Under the pieces are notes generated by a model. That model ran no database searches. It was not told where the DNA came from and saw nothing but the letters and a program-made list of their open reading frames with translations. Made by a program: the position numbers and the translations under genes. From the NCBI GenBank assembly GCA_905182985.1, contig CAJJDN010000049.1:358050-422049 (forward strand): 64,000 nucleotides of DNA, written 5' to 3'. Source of the DNA: Paramecium sonneborni. Taxonomy: Eukaryota; Ciliophora; Oligohymenophorea; Peniculida; Parameciidae. Every line of letters starts with the position of its first letter. Position 1 is the stretch's first letter. Below, in pieces: positions 1 to 14,868 of the stretch.

Positions 1-362
1 TATCAGAAACGATATATATAAATGCAATGTTTCTAGAAGGAATAATTTATTATTTTTTTTGTAATATCAATTACCTTAAAATCAGATATTGAAAAATAAA
101 AATAAATGAGATGAAGTGATAAATAGAATGAAAAATAAAAATATTTATTTGAATTATATATTTATGGAAAATTCTAATTTAACTTAAATTAAATATAAGA
201 TTATTATATTTACAATAATTCTGGTTCATGATGTATTCCACAATTAAAAAAATACGTAATATCTCAAAGACATTAAAGAGAATATTTTTAGTTTTATTTA
301 GTTCTTTTATTTGAAGGCTTTGAGTTCAAAAATTATTTATTAGTTTTTTATTTAAAATAAAA
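1..362. other. Intergenic, no gene seen
   Basis: A+T-rich sequence with frequent TGA in all frames and no recognisable protein. It includes the upstream region of the first gene. An in-frame TGA at 321-323 limits how far that gene can extend to the left. Confidence 0.5.
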
Positions 363-1218
363 ATGCTAAAGATTAATTCAAAGAATGGTTAAATGAAAAT
401 GAAGATTGATGAAGGGACTAATGTTAAAGATATCTTAGAAATAATGTAAGATTAATATTAGTAATTATTATTATGAAGAGTTTAGGATACAAAAAAAAGT
501 AAAGCATTGGACTTGTTATTCATTAACTAAAAAATAAGTGTTAAATCATCAATATGTGTTTAAAAACCAAGAAAATCAAGAACTTTAAGTCTTTTATGAA
601 ATAAAGGAGGATTTTTCAGATCTTGATTAATAAAAGCAAGAACAAACTTTAAATTCATAATTATCCACAAATAGACAATCTACACATCGATCTGAGGAGA
701 ATTGTTCATATAAAAAAATAATCATTCTAGATGGTTTATAATAATGTTTAGAAATAGAAGATTAAACAACAATCAAAGAGTTATTGGAATACTTAGCAAA
801 AGAAAATAAAATGTATTATATATATAAGATTAATTATTTTAGAGAAATATAAGAAGTCTAATAATGGTCTTGTTTTTCAGAAACATAAAATAGAATTATG
901 AAATTTTGCGAATAAGTAGGATGTTTAGAAAATGAAGTATTGTAAATTAAAACTAACAAACCTAAAACTCATCAACTCATGCATACTTAATCATGCGGCA
1001 ATCTTCATATTCAAAAATAATATTTATTAATTTCATAATAATTACTTAAGACAGAAGAAAGTCTGTTAAATTACATATCAACTATTACTCTCACATATAC
1101 AATTTTAGATAACAATGTCGAACGAGAACGAACTGCATTGTTTTTAAATAGCTCAAAAATTGATGAAATTGCAAAAGATACTCTTTAATATACTTCACTT
1201 TCAATGTAATTCGTTTGA
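363..1218 (+). CDS. Hypothetical protein, 276 aa
   Basis: I do not recognise this protein. The ATG at 363 is the first in frame after a TGA at 321. One 25-base intron at 461-485 (GTAATT...TTTAG) joins two open parts and gives exactly 277 codons ending at TGA 1216-1218. TAA/TAG are used many times as Gln, which is good evidence of real coding in the ciliate code. The middle contains a hydrophobic strand followed by a DGL turn (KKIIILDGLQ), then a Glu/Lys-rich stretch (IKELLEYLAKENKMYYIYK) and a helical C-terminus. No signal peptide or obvious catalytic motif is visible. It stands alone, about 0.9 kb from ATG8, and function cannot be assigned from sequence. Confidence 0.7.
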
Positions 1219-2093
1219 GTATTTTAGTAAAAAAGTTTCAATTGATATTTTTATAAATGGATAATAGTATAACAATCCAGACAAAAGAAATATGACTTTT
1301 GAATAAATTCAATTGTCAAAACAGGATAAAATAAACGCTTAAATTAGGTGGCTTAATTGATAAATTGACTATTTTTTATAATTCTAATAAAAATTTAAAC
1401 AAAAATAAAGTAGTTTGTAAATTAAAGTAATTCTTTGTCTTAATCCTCCTAAAATTTTTCAGATTTTAATAGTAAATAATTTTAAATTTTATTTTTTTTT
1501 ATGCAATTTGGTCACAGTATTCTTTAATCAAAGGTCAAAATTTGAAAATACGAGTAATATATTATGTTTATATGTTAAATAATACTTAAATTATTTAATA
1601 ATAGATTTGCAAATGATATTTCAAAATTTATTAAAGTGTGATTATTTTTAGATAAAATAATCAAGTTTAATAAAATGATTAACTTTTTTGTTTTAGTAAT
1701 CAAGATTATCTGAATTAATCACCATACAAGAGTAGACAATATTTAAAATTACCATCAAAGTTCTATTTAAAAATCTTAATAATAATTTTCAAATCAATAA
1801 TAAAATTTAAACAAGAATTTTTCTCTTTTAATTTATTAAGAGTATCAAACTATTTATTTATTTTTGCTAATGAAAATTTTGCCTATTGTGATTTATTTAT
1901 TTTTAATCAAAATTATTATAACAACTTTAAAAATTGAAAAAAACATTACATGAGTTTGATTTAATTAAATAAACTTAAAATATAGTAATATATTCTATAA
2001 ATATAATAGATATATAAACGAAATAGAAAGATCTTATTTCGTGATTGTTTTTTTTTTTCTATTTAATTATCCAATAAAAAATAAATAATAAAA
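1219..2093. other. Intergenic, no gene seen
   Basis: About 875 bases of very A+T-rich DNA with T and A runs. No frame stays open with protein-like composition. It should hold the 3' end of the 363-1218 gene and the promoter of ATG8. Confidence 0.5.
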
Positions 2094-2495
2094 ATGCAAA
2101 AGGAATCATTTAAAAAGCAATATTCAAAAGAACAAAGGCTTAAAGAGAGTGAAAATATACTCAAACATTATTAAGATAGAGTCCCTATCATAATTGAAAA
2201 AGATAAAAATTCACGCCTTCCTGATTTAGATGTTTAGAAGTCTTAATTTTTACTAATTTAGATACCTTTTCCTTTCAAACTTTAGAGTATTTTAATTGAA
2301 TACTTTGATTAGAAGTAAATTAAACCTAAACAAAGCTGAAGCAGTTTATTTGTTTGTTAATAATAAAGTTGCTTTGAGAGGAGGTAATATTGAATGTTAT
2401 TAGATATGAGTATAAAGGAAGTTTACGATAAGTATTAAGATGATGACAAATTCCTCTATATATAATATTGCGAATACAATACATTTGGGTTTTGA
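2094..2495 (+). CDS. ATG8: Autophagy ubiquitin-like protein ATG8 (LC3/GABARAP)
   Basis: Ubiquitin-like modifier that is conjugated to phosphatidylethanolamine and builds the autophagosome membrane. The 119-aa product aligns over the full family length (about 117-120 aa). The N-terminal helices carry KEQRLKESENILKHYQDRVP, matching the family ESEKIRxKYPDRVPVIVEK block. Then come KYLFLSNFRVFQL, the core strand IRSKLNLNKAEAVYLFV, the MSIKEVYDKYQDDDKFLYI helix-strand, and the C-terminal TFG-F. The glycine is followed by one Phe that ATG4 would remove to expose the conjugation site. Two introns are needed: 2240-2261 (22 bases, with a GTC rather than GTA start) and 2384-2403 (20 bases). Both restore the alignment exactly, and the spliced length is 120 codons. 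Confidence 0.93.
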
Positions 2496-2727
2496 ATTGA
2501 GATTTTATATTTATGGAATATATATCGATTTTAAATTTTCTAAATATGTTTTTGAATAATTTTATATAGTTTTATTAATATTAAAATGAGTTTATAGCTT
2601 CTGAGAATAATTTTTATGATTTATTATTATAGACACATAATGAAACATAAATAAAACAGTAATGCAGAGTAAATAAAAATTAATGATAATGAATGATTAT
2701 ACAATTATCATTAAATTTAATTAATTA

Positions 2728-5139
<2,412 letters not shown>

Positions 5140-5144
5140 ATAGC

Positions 5145-6078
5145 TCATATTATCAAATTGTTTTTAAGATGAACTCCTGATGGTGATATCTTATTTGGTC
5201 TAACTCCATATACTTCATCATCATCTATATATCTTTTTCTCTACATTCTCTTAACTTATCTATTTTCAACATACATAGTTTGATTTCGTTTATTTTACCT
5301 TGATTTAATAAATTAAATATCATTCTCTGCTTATGAAACACTTATATTTTATTTTTTAGCAAACTCCAAAATTAAATCATATTCTCCCTTATTTTAACCA
5401 TAAACATCAATATATATTTTATTTGATTATTTAATGTTTTCAATATATTTGTTTAATGATTGCTATCTATCTAACATTAATTTTTCATTCACTTGATGAT
5501 GTTCTGAATTAACTCTTCTTTTTCTATTTATTTTATCTTATGTTATCATATGTTATTTTACTCTTTGTCAATTCAATTTCTTTAATAGCTTCCTTATCTA
5601 GTGGATATTCTCTAAATTCAGGACATTAAGGTCTCTCTGCTCTCATTCTTCTCATTGCTAATACAGAATGCCATTTTGCTGATGCCAATGCTGATGCAGA
5701 TAAACCACTATATAATATATTAGACACCGCATGTTTATGATTATGGATTTCTTATATACCCTCAAAAATAAATTAATCTTGATATTATTTTAGAAAATGC
5801 TATTTCATCCTTGATAAGTTAGGTATCATCTCTGGTTTTTTGGGATTTAAAAAACATTCACCATTATACTTCTCATGATTCTCCTAATTTAATAAGTTAC
5901 CAAATTATTCCGATAAAGAAAAATTCATTATTTTACGAATATGTTTCGACAAATCTTACTATAGCTCTTAAGCCTCCTTTATTTTTACTCTCTTAATATT
6001 TTTATGTGGAACCTTCTTATATCTATTATTGTTCTCACATGTACTCGCAGACTATTCTCTTTATAATTCTTATTTCAT
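5145..6078 (-). CDS. Hypothetical protein, 303 aa
   Basis: I do not recognise the family. The start is the first ATG of the frame (MKQELQREQSA). One intron at 5471-5492 (22 bases, GTGAAT...GTTAG) joins two open frames, giving 304 codons and a TGA at 5145-5147. The protein is basic and helical. A small Ala/Ser-rich segment (LYSGLSASALASAKW) is followed by MRRMRAERPQCPEF, and the C-terminal third is Lys/Arg-rich (KRMQRKRYIDDDEVYGVRP). No signal peptide, membrane span or catalytic motif is seen. It is convergent with PKG, with 5 bases between the stops. A cytoskeletal or basal-body role is possible but is a guess from composition only. Confidence 0.7.
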
Positions 6079-7681
6079 TAACGATTTATAAACCGAGTTT
6101 AATTAATTAATAACCAAATATTTTTTTTTTACTTACTTACTATATAAATCTCATTATTAAATTATATTCTCTATTTTTAACTTTTTTATTCCTCACCAAC
6201 ATGACTTAAACTATTTATATTTACTTATCAATTTATGATAATACAGATCAATTTTTATTTATACATTTTAATCAAATAAAAATTTTCACACCTCTTAACG
6301 ACCCTTTTTTAACACTTTTATAACTTATCTAACTTTAATTCAAAAAAATATTACAAAATTTAGTTAAATCGGTTTGCATAATCTCTGTTTTTAATTTCTT
6401 ATAAAAAATGTTATAAAAACTAAAAGAAATTATACATTACTAAAAGAAATTATACATTTACTAAAATATTTTTAGATTATAATTCCAAGGTAATTATATA
6501 TTGCTATCAAGATATTTGAAATTTTCTATTAAATAGTAGTATTGTTGTAATTTTTTTTATGTAAAATCCAATAAATAAAAACATTAAAACTGTCTTAGAA
6601 GAAAGCTTATTTATTTTTCTTAGTATTAATAAAAAAGATTTAAAACACTAAAATTAAGATGAAAAACTGGACACTATTTAAGTTTGTATTTTCATATTTC
6701 TGATAAGTTAGAAATGATGGACTTTTAATTATTTGTTTTTTTCATTTATTTATTTAATTCTCTTTTAATAAGAATACTTAAGAAAATTTAATTTGGCTTC
6801 TAATTATTTAAATCTCAAATTAAGAATTGAATCAAAATATATATTGATTATTAATAAGCTTTTTAATTATCATTCATTATATTTTGTTTCTCATTTACTA
6901 AATTTCATTTGCGTAAAATAGATTTTATTTCATTCATTAAGATATCGAAATTCTCAAATTCTTAAGAAAATAACAAATATATAGAAGAAGATTATTGAGT
7001 ATGCTATTAAAATATTGATTTGAGGTTTTTATTCCTCTATTTACATTACTTACAAAAATTCATGTAATCCAAGTAAAGTATTCGAATTTTATTTAAAGTA
7101 TCCTAATAAAAATAGAAATTCAAAAAGAATTTACTTTAATAACATTAAGCTTTTGAAATTTTGATAGACTACCAATTCATTTGATTTATTAATTCTAATT
7201 ACCAAAGGTTGAATTAAAATATTGATTTATCTGAAATTTCTCATGATTTAAACATTTCTTATATAAAAATCTTCTAAAATCCTTGACTAATCTAGATTCT
7301 GAATTATATAAATTTTTTATTTCAAATTTTCCTTTTTAAATTATGACAAATGTGAATTATTTAAAATTTAAAATATATAAAAAAATCTTTGATCATCATA
7401 TTTTCTCTTAGTAAAACGTATATTTATTTTATTGATCTTTCAGATATATTAAAAAACTCACAATTCATTTAATCAAATAGATTTATAAATTTTAGACATT
7501 AGATTTAATTAAGAATCCAATTCACTAATTAGGATTAACATAATTTCTGATCGCTTTCTAATAGTGATTTATTATTTTTAAATAATTATTCTATTTTTAT
7601 TATTAATAAATTTATTTCGAAAATAAGATTTTGAAATACTAATTAAATGATAGAAAATAAATAGTAATGATATCATTCATC
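6079..7681. other. Long intergenic region
   Basis: About 1.6 kb of A+T-rich DNA between two minus-strand genes. I found no frame with protein-like composition on either strand. It contains a short tandem repeat at 6420-6460. Confidence 0.45.
6420..6460. repeat. Two-copy tandem repeat, about 20 bases
   Basis: The unit CTAAAAGAAATTATACATTA occurs at 6420-6439 and again, with one extra T, at 6440-6460. It lies in non-coding DNA and has no evident function. Confidence 0.7.
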
Positions 7682-8467
7682 TCATTCTTAATTAATTTAA
7701 TTATTACAATCAGATTACCAAAGAATTAAATTATCACGCAATAATTAAATTATTATGGTTGCATCTTTATATTTATCTTCTTAAATTAAATCCAATTCTG
7801 AGATTGCACCATCAAAAGCCTTAAGATAATTATATAAAATACGTTTTTAGCTATTTAAAAAGCTGTAACTTTATCATTTAAAACTTCATATGTAAATACA
7901 GCTTGGCTTAGAGCTAATCCTAACCAAATTGGATCAGTTTTTGAAATTTCTTTTTAAAATAAATTTACAATTTATTTCTATGTATCCTCTGATTAATCTA
8001 GTATTGGCTACAACTTATCAATTGATACAAATTCTTAAAGATATCTGAAAGCATCATTTTTCATTTAAAAAAAAAAAATCTTATCCTCAGGTTTGTAATT
8101 ATTTTTAAGTAAATTGAAGTCTATTACGTTAATCAGATCTTAACATTATGCAGTTACTTCAATTTCTAACTAATTTTAATAACTTGAAATCAATTTAATT
8201 TTGTTTTACTAATCTTCGGATTACTTAATATCAATTAATGTATAATACATTTTATTACGGATAATTAGTTAATTTAAACAAGACTCTCATAGCGAATCTA
8301 AAATTTCCTATATAATTTTTATATGAAATTGAAAGCAGATTTCTTTCTTCGATTGATAGTTCTTATTCCATCATAGCAACTTATCTTATATAGGTAATCA
8401 TATCTTAAAATCTTTCTGTTTGTTCGCATAATTTAGCCATATATATCAAATCTTCTCTTGAAGCCAT
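7682..8467 (-). CDS. 14-3-3 protein
   Basis: Dimeric phosphoserine/phosphothreonine-binding adaptor. The spliced product is 245 aa, the usual length. Family signatures are clear: MASREDLIYMAKLCEQTERF at the start, ELSIEERNLLSISYKNYIG (signature 1), a long middle helix with IFFFQMKNDAFRYLQEF, DPIWLGLALSQAVFTYEVLN, and the C-terminal signature YKDATIIIQLLRDNLILWQS. Two introns are inferred, 8224-8248 (25 bases) and 7820-7842 (23 bases). Both end in AAG and both restore the alignment, giving 246 codons exactly. The 5' end (8253-8467) is inside the duplicated block of the first N junction, so a false partial copy appears at 9286-9500. Confidence 0.95.
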
Positions 8468-9284
8468 AATTTTTATCAATAATACTAAATAATACTTTTT
8501 ATAAAAACATTAAAAAATAAATTTAATATAATCTCAATTAATGGCAAAGATTCTAAGAAAAACAGAATTGACTTTTATGGTATAAACTATTTGAAAATAT
8601 GATTCCTAAATAAGATTAATTTTTTTGATTGTATCAGCTGAAAAAGAAATCTGTTTGTTTTAACTTTTTATAGTTATGTTAATTCTAGAAAAAAATAAAT
8701 GAGTAAATTTTTTCGCATAAAAAAGTAACATTGAAAGTTGTTGATATTTGATGTCCTTATTGATTAAGGACTATTTTTAAGCGATAAAAAACTTAAAGGT
8801 TGAATAGTAATAAATGAAAACAAAACAAATTTAATATCTAGTATTATCAGGAGTATTTAGAACAAACAGAAGGCAGATTAATTGAAAATAAAAAAAGAGT
8901 CAGCAAAAGCATTAGAGTAGGAATAAGAATAAAGTTATCAAAATGTAAGAAGAAACTTTAAGAGATGTATCATGCTTTAAATAATAACGTAACTGAATTT
9001 TTGGAGATCATAAATTCTATATTGATATATAAAATGAGTGAGATTATTTAGATAGGATAATAAATTAATTGGAATTGAAATAGTAAATACTGAAGATATA
9101 AAGAAGTTGAGTGTGAGTAAAAAGATTAGTGATAAAATAAATAAATTGATATGGAGGATAAGAAGGAGGTGTAAGGAGACTAGAATAAAGGGTTATAGAC
9201 TGAATGAATGATAAATGATTATTATATTATAATTAAAAACGATTTAGGTATTAGTAAAAGATTGAAGGTTGAATTAATGTAAAT
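8253..9284. repeat. Direct repeat, copy 1 of 2 (1032 bases)
   Basis: This block appears identical to 9286-10317, the two copies being separated by a single N at 9285. It carries the first exon of 14-3-3 and the intergenic DNA after it. A single N between two equal copies looks like overlapping contigs joined without merging. Confidence 0.9.
8818..9211 (+). CDS. Possible small gene, basic protein
   Basis: Weak call. One frame reads YQEYLEQTEGRLIENKKR, then basic helical sequence with QEMYHALNNNVTEFLEII. A second, shifted frame continues DNKLIGIEIVNTEDIKKL to a TGA at 9209-9211. The composition is protein-like, but I could not find an in-frame start, nor an intron that joins the two frames. 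It may be an exon of a gene with an unusual structure, or a decayed gene. The whole segment is inside the duplicated block, so it recurs at about 9851-10244. Confidence 0.25.
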
Positions 9285-9285
9285 N

Positions 9286-9500
9286 TATTACGGATAATTA
9301 GTTAATTTAAACAAGACTCTCATAGCGAATCTAAAATTTCCTATATAATTTTTATATGAAATTGAAAGCAGATTTCTTTCTTCGATTGATAGTTCTTATT
9401 CCATCATAGCAACTTATCTTATATAGGTAATCATATCTTAAAATCTTTCTGTTTGTTCGCATAATTTAGCCATATATATCAAATCTTCTCTTGAAGCCAT
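9286..9500 (-). pseudogene. False 5' fragment of 14-3-3
   Basis: Repeats the first 72 codons of the 14-3-3 gene (start at 9500) and is cut off by the N at 9285. It should be treated as an assembly duplicate of 8253-8467 rather than a real second gene or a biological pseudogene. Confidence 0.85.
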
Positions 9501-10317
9501 AATTTTTATCAATAATACTAAATAATACTTTTTATAAAAACATTAAAAAATAAATTTAATATAATCTCAATTAATGGCAAAGATTCTAAGAAAAACAGAA
9601 TTGACTTTTATGGTATAAACTATTTGAAAATATGATTCCTAAATAAGATTAATTTTTTTGATTGTATCAGCTGAAAAAGAAATCTGTTTGTTTTAACTTT
9701 TTATAGTTATGTTAATTCTAGAAAAAAATAAATGAGTAAATTTTTTCGCATAAAAAAGTAACATTGAAAGTTGTTGATATTTGATGTCCTTATTGATTAA
9801 GGACTATTTTTAAGCGATAAAAAACTTAAAGGTTGAATAGTAATAAATGAAAACAAAACAAATTTAATATCTAGTATTATCAGGAGTATTTAGAACAAAC
9901 AGAAGGCAGATTAATTGAAAATAAAAAAAGAGTCAGCAAAAGCATTAGAGTAGGAATAAGAATAAAGTTATCAAAATGTAAGAAGAAACTTTAAGAGATG
10001 TATCATGCTTTAAATAATAACGTAACTGAATTTTTGGAGATCATAAATTCTATATTGATATATAAAATGAGTGAGATTATTTAGATAGGATAATAAATTA
10101 ATTGGAATTGAAATAGTAAATACTGAAGATATAAAGAAGTTGAGTGTGAGTAAAAAGATTAGTGATAAAATAAATAAATTGATATGGAGGATAAGAAGGA
10201 GGTGTAAGGAGACTAGAATAAAGGGTTATAGACTGAATGAATGATAAATGATTATTATATTATAATTAAAAACGATTTAGGTATTAGTAAAAGATTGAAG
10301 GTTGAATTAATGTAAAT
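9286..10317. repeat. Direct repeat, copy 2 of 2 (1032 bases)
   Basis: Appears identical to 8253-9284, offset 1033. Copy 2 runs on without a break into the surface antigen gene, so the true locus probably reads 8252, one copy, then 10318 onward. Confidence 0.9.
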
Positions 10318-10359
10318 GAATATAATAAATAAGATATAATTTGAATGAGATAATAATTA

Positions 10360-13155
10360 ATGTTATCAAAATTAATCTTATTATTGTTAGTGATATTAAT
10401 AAGTTGTGGTGATAGTGTATTAGATAAAGGATGTTCTTGTAATGAGATAAAGAGCGAGAATGATTGTAAAAGGATATAATGCAAATATGAGAATGGTGAA
10501 TGTAAAGATAGAGAATTAGAGACATATTGTAAATTAGAAAGCACAATAGGAAAATGTCCAGTAGATGGATGTGCTTTATATGAGAATATATGTTAAGCAT
10601 TTTCTGGGTGTACAGCATATTTAGGTAAGAATTTTGATGTATGTAATAAAATATCTGATTTATGCACATCAGATGGGGAAAGATGTGTTGCATTATCTAC
10701 ATGTGATAGTTACAAAAGTAAAACTTCATGTTTGATAGATAGTAATGGTTAATATTGTTATTATGATGAAAGTGATATAGCAAATCCTTAATGTAAAACT
10801 GTTACAACTTGTAAGAATTTACCCCTAACATTAAAAACAGATGGAGAATGTAGATAGCAACTGTTAACATGTACAGTTAATGAAAGTAATACAGGAGGAT
10901 GTATAGATTCAGGTAAGAGTTGTAGCGATCAAAAAATAAAATAATAATGTGTAACTAATATAGATTAAACTATGGAGTGTAAATGGAATGAGACAACTAA
11001 TTAATGTTATGATTATAGTTGTGAGAATGGAAACGGTAAAACAGTTGATGATTGTCAGAAATACAAAAAAAATTGTGTTTTAGCAGAAACATAAGATGGT
11101 ATATCAAATATATGTAAAAATATTGATGAATGTATTAATTATAAATTCAAAGAAACATGCAAAATTGGATTATTAGGAAATTGTCTTTGGCTAATCACTT
11201 AAATTGATGGAAAAGATGCTGGAAAATGTGTTGATTATAATTGCTCTTAAGCATCTGATGATTATACTAATGATTAATTATGTACTAAATTTCTAGATAC
11301 TTGTACTGTTGATGATGATAATCTTGGATGTAAAATAAGAGAGTCTTTATGTACTTCTTATCTTTAGGTCTCCTAATGTGTTTCAACTATCAATTAATAA
11401 TAATGTTATTGGAATAAATCTTAATAACAATGCATTAATTATGATTGTGAAAATGCTTAAGTTGATTCATATACTATTGATAATTGTAATAAATTCTTGA
11501 GTCTTTGCACCGCTAATACTGAATTAACTTCATGTGTTAAAAAATAATGCACAGATGCTATCACTTCATAATTATGTACTAAATTAGGTTAATGTATTTG
11601 GTAAGATAACAAATGTGTCTCTTATACATGTGTCAATGCTCCTACATCTTTAACTACAAATGATGCATGTAATAAATATTTAGACAAATGTTACACAACT
11701 GGAGCAGGTTGTTCATCTCATGGTAAGTGTACAGACATGAAAACACAAACTGCATGTACCATTGATTCATTAAATCAAAAATGTATTTGGATTAATTCTG
11801 CATGCAAAGTTAAAACTTGTTCTGATCTAATCTATATAAGTCATTCTGAATGTAATAATGAATTAAATACTTGTACTTCTAATGGAATCAAATGTATTAA
11901 CTAAGCTACTTAATGTAGTGATTATAAAATCTAACTCAGTTGCGTCATTTCTTCTCAAGGACCTTGTTTATGGACTGATAGTTAATGTTTTCTTTTCATA
12001 GGTTGCTCTACTTTACCTGGTATAACTCATTAATTTTGTAATTTTGCAAATACTAAATGTACAACTGATGGTACAAAATGTGTTTCAATTACAAGTTGTG
12101 CTAAAACCTCTTAAACTGGATGTTATATTGGCACAGATGGAGATTGTGTAAGGAATCTTGATAAAAATAATAATACAGTATGTGAAAAATTTACAAAATG
12201 TTCATAAATGAATTATTCAACTCATTTTTAATGTAATCGAGAGAATTAGACATGTACTATTAATATAGATAAAAAAAGCTGCATGGATTTATCAAATTCT
12301 TGTTCCTCATATACTATATAAGATAATTGTTAAATAACCACAGATAACAAATATTGTTAATGGGATACTTCAACAACAAAATGTAGAGATTAAAAATGTA
12401 CTGATATAGTTAAAACTACTCATATAGATTGTTAATTAGCAAATTTTAAATGTACAACAGATGCAAGCAAATGTATAGATATATAGAAATGTGATGGATA
12501 TACAGTAAGCGATTTATGTAAATTTGGATCAGATGGTATTTGTATCTATGATACAGCTAATAGTAAATGTAGATTAAAATAATGTAATGATATCACAGAT
12601 GTGAAATAATGTAGTACATTACCAAACTGTTTACCAGATACATCAAATTGTGTATCCAAATCTACTTGCTCTTTGTATAAGACTGAAAAAAGTTGTGAAT
12701 TTGATGGAACAGATGGTATTTGTACATGGAGTAATAATACATGTTCAGTTATGACAAAATGTGAAGATGCTAATACTTTTGAAAAAGGATGTAAGAAGAA
12801 ATCTGATATTTGTAAATGGACGCCAAAACCTAGTAATGGTGGTTCTAGTTTTTGTAAACCTTACACATGTCAAAGTAAAAATTCTGGCGGTTCTTGTCTT
12901 CCTTTACTTGCCTTTGGTGAAACTCAATATGAAATATGTGCTGAAATCCAGTTGACATGTTAATCTGCTTCGATTTCTGATTTAACTGAAGATACTTGTT
13001 TCATAAATAGTGCTAAAAGCCATTATTGGGATAAAACTACCAATAAATGCTTGGCTTGTAATGGAACAACAGCTACAAATACTACAATGATTGATGATAG
13101 TAATTCTTTTATTATAGGAACAATATATCTATTTATTGCTTTCCTTTAATATTGA
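10360..13155 (+). CDS. Cysteine-rich GPI-type surface antigen
   Basis: A 931-aa protein without introns, of the Paramecium immobilisation-antigen type: a cell-surface and ciliary coat protein whose expression is usually exclusive among paralogues. Evidence is an N-terminal signal peptide (MLSKLILLLLVILISCG), then very regular cysteine spacing throughout, with many Thr, Ser, Asn, Asp and repeated motifs such as CIW, CKW and TDGTKCV. A C-terminal hydrophobic tail (FIIGTIYLFIAFL) ends at TGA 13153-13155, as expected for GPI anchoring. Classic surface antigens are often over 2000 aa, so this is a short member. I see no perfect central tandem repeats, which argues for a minor or divergent antigen. 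The start is the only good ATG before the hydrophobic leader. Confidence 0.85.
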
Positions 13156-13210
13156 CAAATTATTAGACATAATATATATTTTTAATTTTAAAATAATTAA
13201 CGATTTTGAA

Positions 13211-14858
13211 ATGGGAGCATGTTCATCTAGTAAACCAATTTCTAAACAATCAAATCAAGCTAGTAATAGACAAGTATAAGAGGATCCAATCATTTCTATT
13301 GTTAATAACATTGCAGATGAACCAATTTAAGTAGAGATCTAAAATTCAAAATAAGAAGATTTAAATCAAGAATGTCAAGATTAAGATAATCAATATTAAG
13401 ATAATCAATAATCTGATATAGATCATTTAGAAATTAATGAAGAAGACAATAACAAATATATTGATGAAGAATTACTACTAGATAACACTGATGATACAAT
13501 TCAAAAACCTGCAGACACTATTAATTTTATTAATACTGGATAAATTCTTATGCAACATAGAAATCAAAGTGATGTTAAGGTCTTGTAAAAGTAAAGAATT
13601 TTTTAAGGAGACAAAGAGAATATGTTCTAATCTTGATATACAAATTTTTTACTTTAATTTATGGATAATTTATTTAATTATGTAATAATAAACAATTTAA
13701 GATATTGAAACCTAAGCCAATTCACTATTGGAAGGAGTTTATTAGAGAAAATCTGAAATGATTACCTCTTACAGCAAACTTAAAAGATAAGAAGAAGTAA
13801 TAATAAATAATCCCTTATATAAATAAGGCATTAGATATAGGATTTGCATCTGTAGGGTTTCCAGATGAAAGCATGGATTATGAATCTGTTTATGAAGTAA
13901 GAGATTTTAATAATAAATTTAGATTTTACAACCTGGATTTATCTTTGAAGTTATTGTAAATAAAAAAAATATAGCCAAAGGAAGGCTAGATATAATTTTA
14001 TAGAAATTCCTGGCCTTTAGTGATAAATGTATCACTTCCCAACAATAAGTGAGATAAGCTGATTTTTAGTAATTTAAAAAATAAAAGCATTTACTCTCAC
14101 AATTAACATAAATCAATGTCATGAGAATTAAAGGAGTAATCTATGAATAAGATGTGGTAATACATATTATTGATACAAAAAAGATTGAAGATTTTTCCAT
14201 TTTTACATATTACATAAATTTTGAGAAAATTTAAGTAGGTGATCATTTGAATGCTGTATTAATTGATAAAACAAAAATGACAATGTCATTAAAAAATAAA
14301 AGCATCACGGGTGGTAAATAATGGAGTTTGAAAAGACTTTAGAATCCGTCTCATTTTGATAATTGGCTTCATTTTAGATTAGGATATGCTAAATAAATAG
14401 GAGTGAATTTTTAATATTAGATTATGAATGAATAAGAAAAGCAGAAAGCACAGGATTCAATTAATGCCAATCTTAAATTCAAAGAAGAAACAGGAACTTT
14501 AAAAATGGATTATTAAATTGAATAAGATGGATTCTTTCCAAATAAATAGAATTATACATTTATGATGTAATTTCTTGGTTTAAATCAGAATACATCATTT
14601 ACAAATAGAAACAATCTAAAATCATTAATGAAGATTAATTTAGATCATAGAAGGCGTTTATATTAAATTATTTATTTTTTCTAGACTTTCCAGTCTATCT
14701 GTCTAACCCGATGTCCAATAGATACATGTTCGTAAGTAGAAGAGTTAAAGCAATAATTGAAAAAAATAAAATAAGAAAAATATTAAATTCATATCCATAA
14801 ATTCCTTTTTTCATCTTAAACAATTAATAAGGAATCGAATATATAATAATATATTTGA
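13211..14858 (+). CDS. N-acylated unknown protein with two in-frame TGA codons
   Basis: The N-terminus MGACSSSKP has Gly2 and Cys4, a strong myristoylation plus palmitoylation signal, so membrane attachment is likely. An acidic Gln/Asp/Asn-rich stretch follows, then a folded part with ILKPKPIHYWKEFIREN and IIPYINKALDIGFASVGFP, and a long basic C-terminus. Introns at 13682-13701 (20 bases, ends AAG) and 13897-13922 (26 bases, ends TAG) make the model exactly 534 codons. Two TGA codons remain in frame at 13634-13636 and 13759-13761, with good coding on both sides of each. The second can be avoided by assuming two other introns (13737-13774 and about 13800-13830); the first cannot by any short intron I can find. 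Function unknown. It may be a young pseudogene, a sequence error, or readthrough. Confidence 0.55.
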
Positions 14859-14868
14859 TTAATTTATT

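Noticed and set aside
10284..10693. Two overlapping minus-strand frames opposite the surface antigen
   Set aside because: They are antisense shadows of the antigen's coding sequence, with low-complexity composition and no domain.
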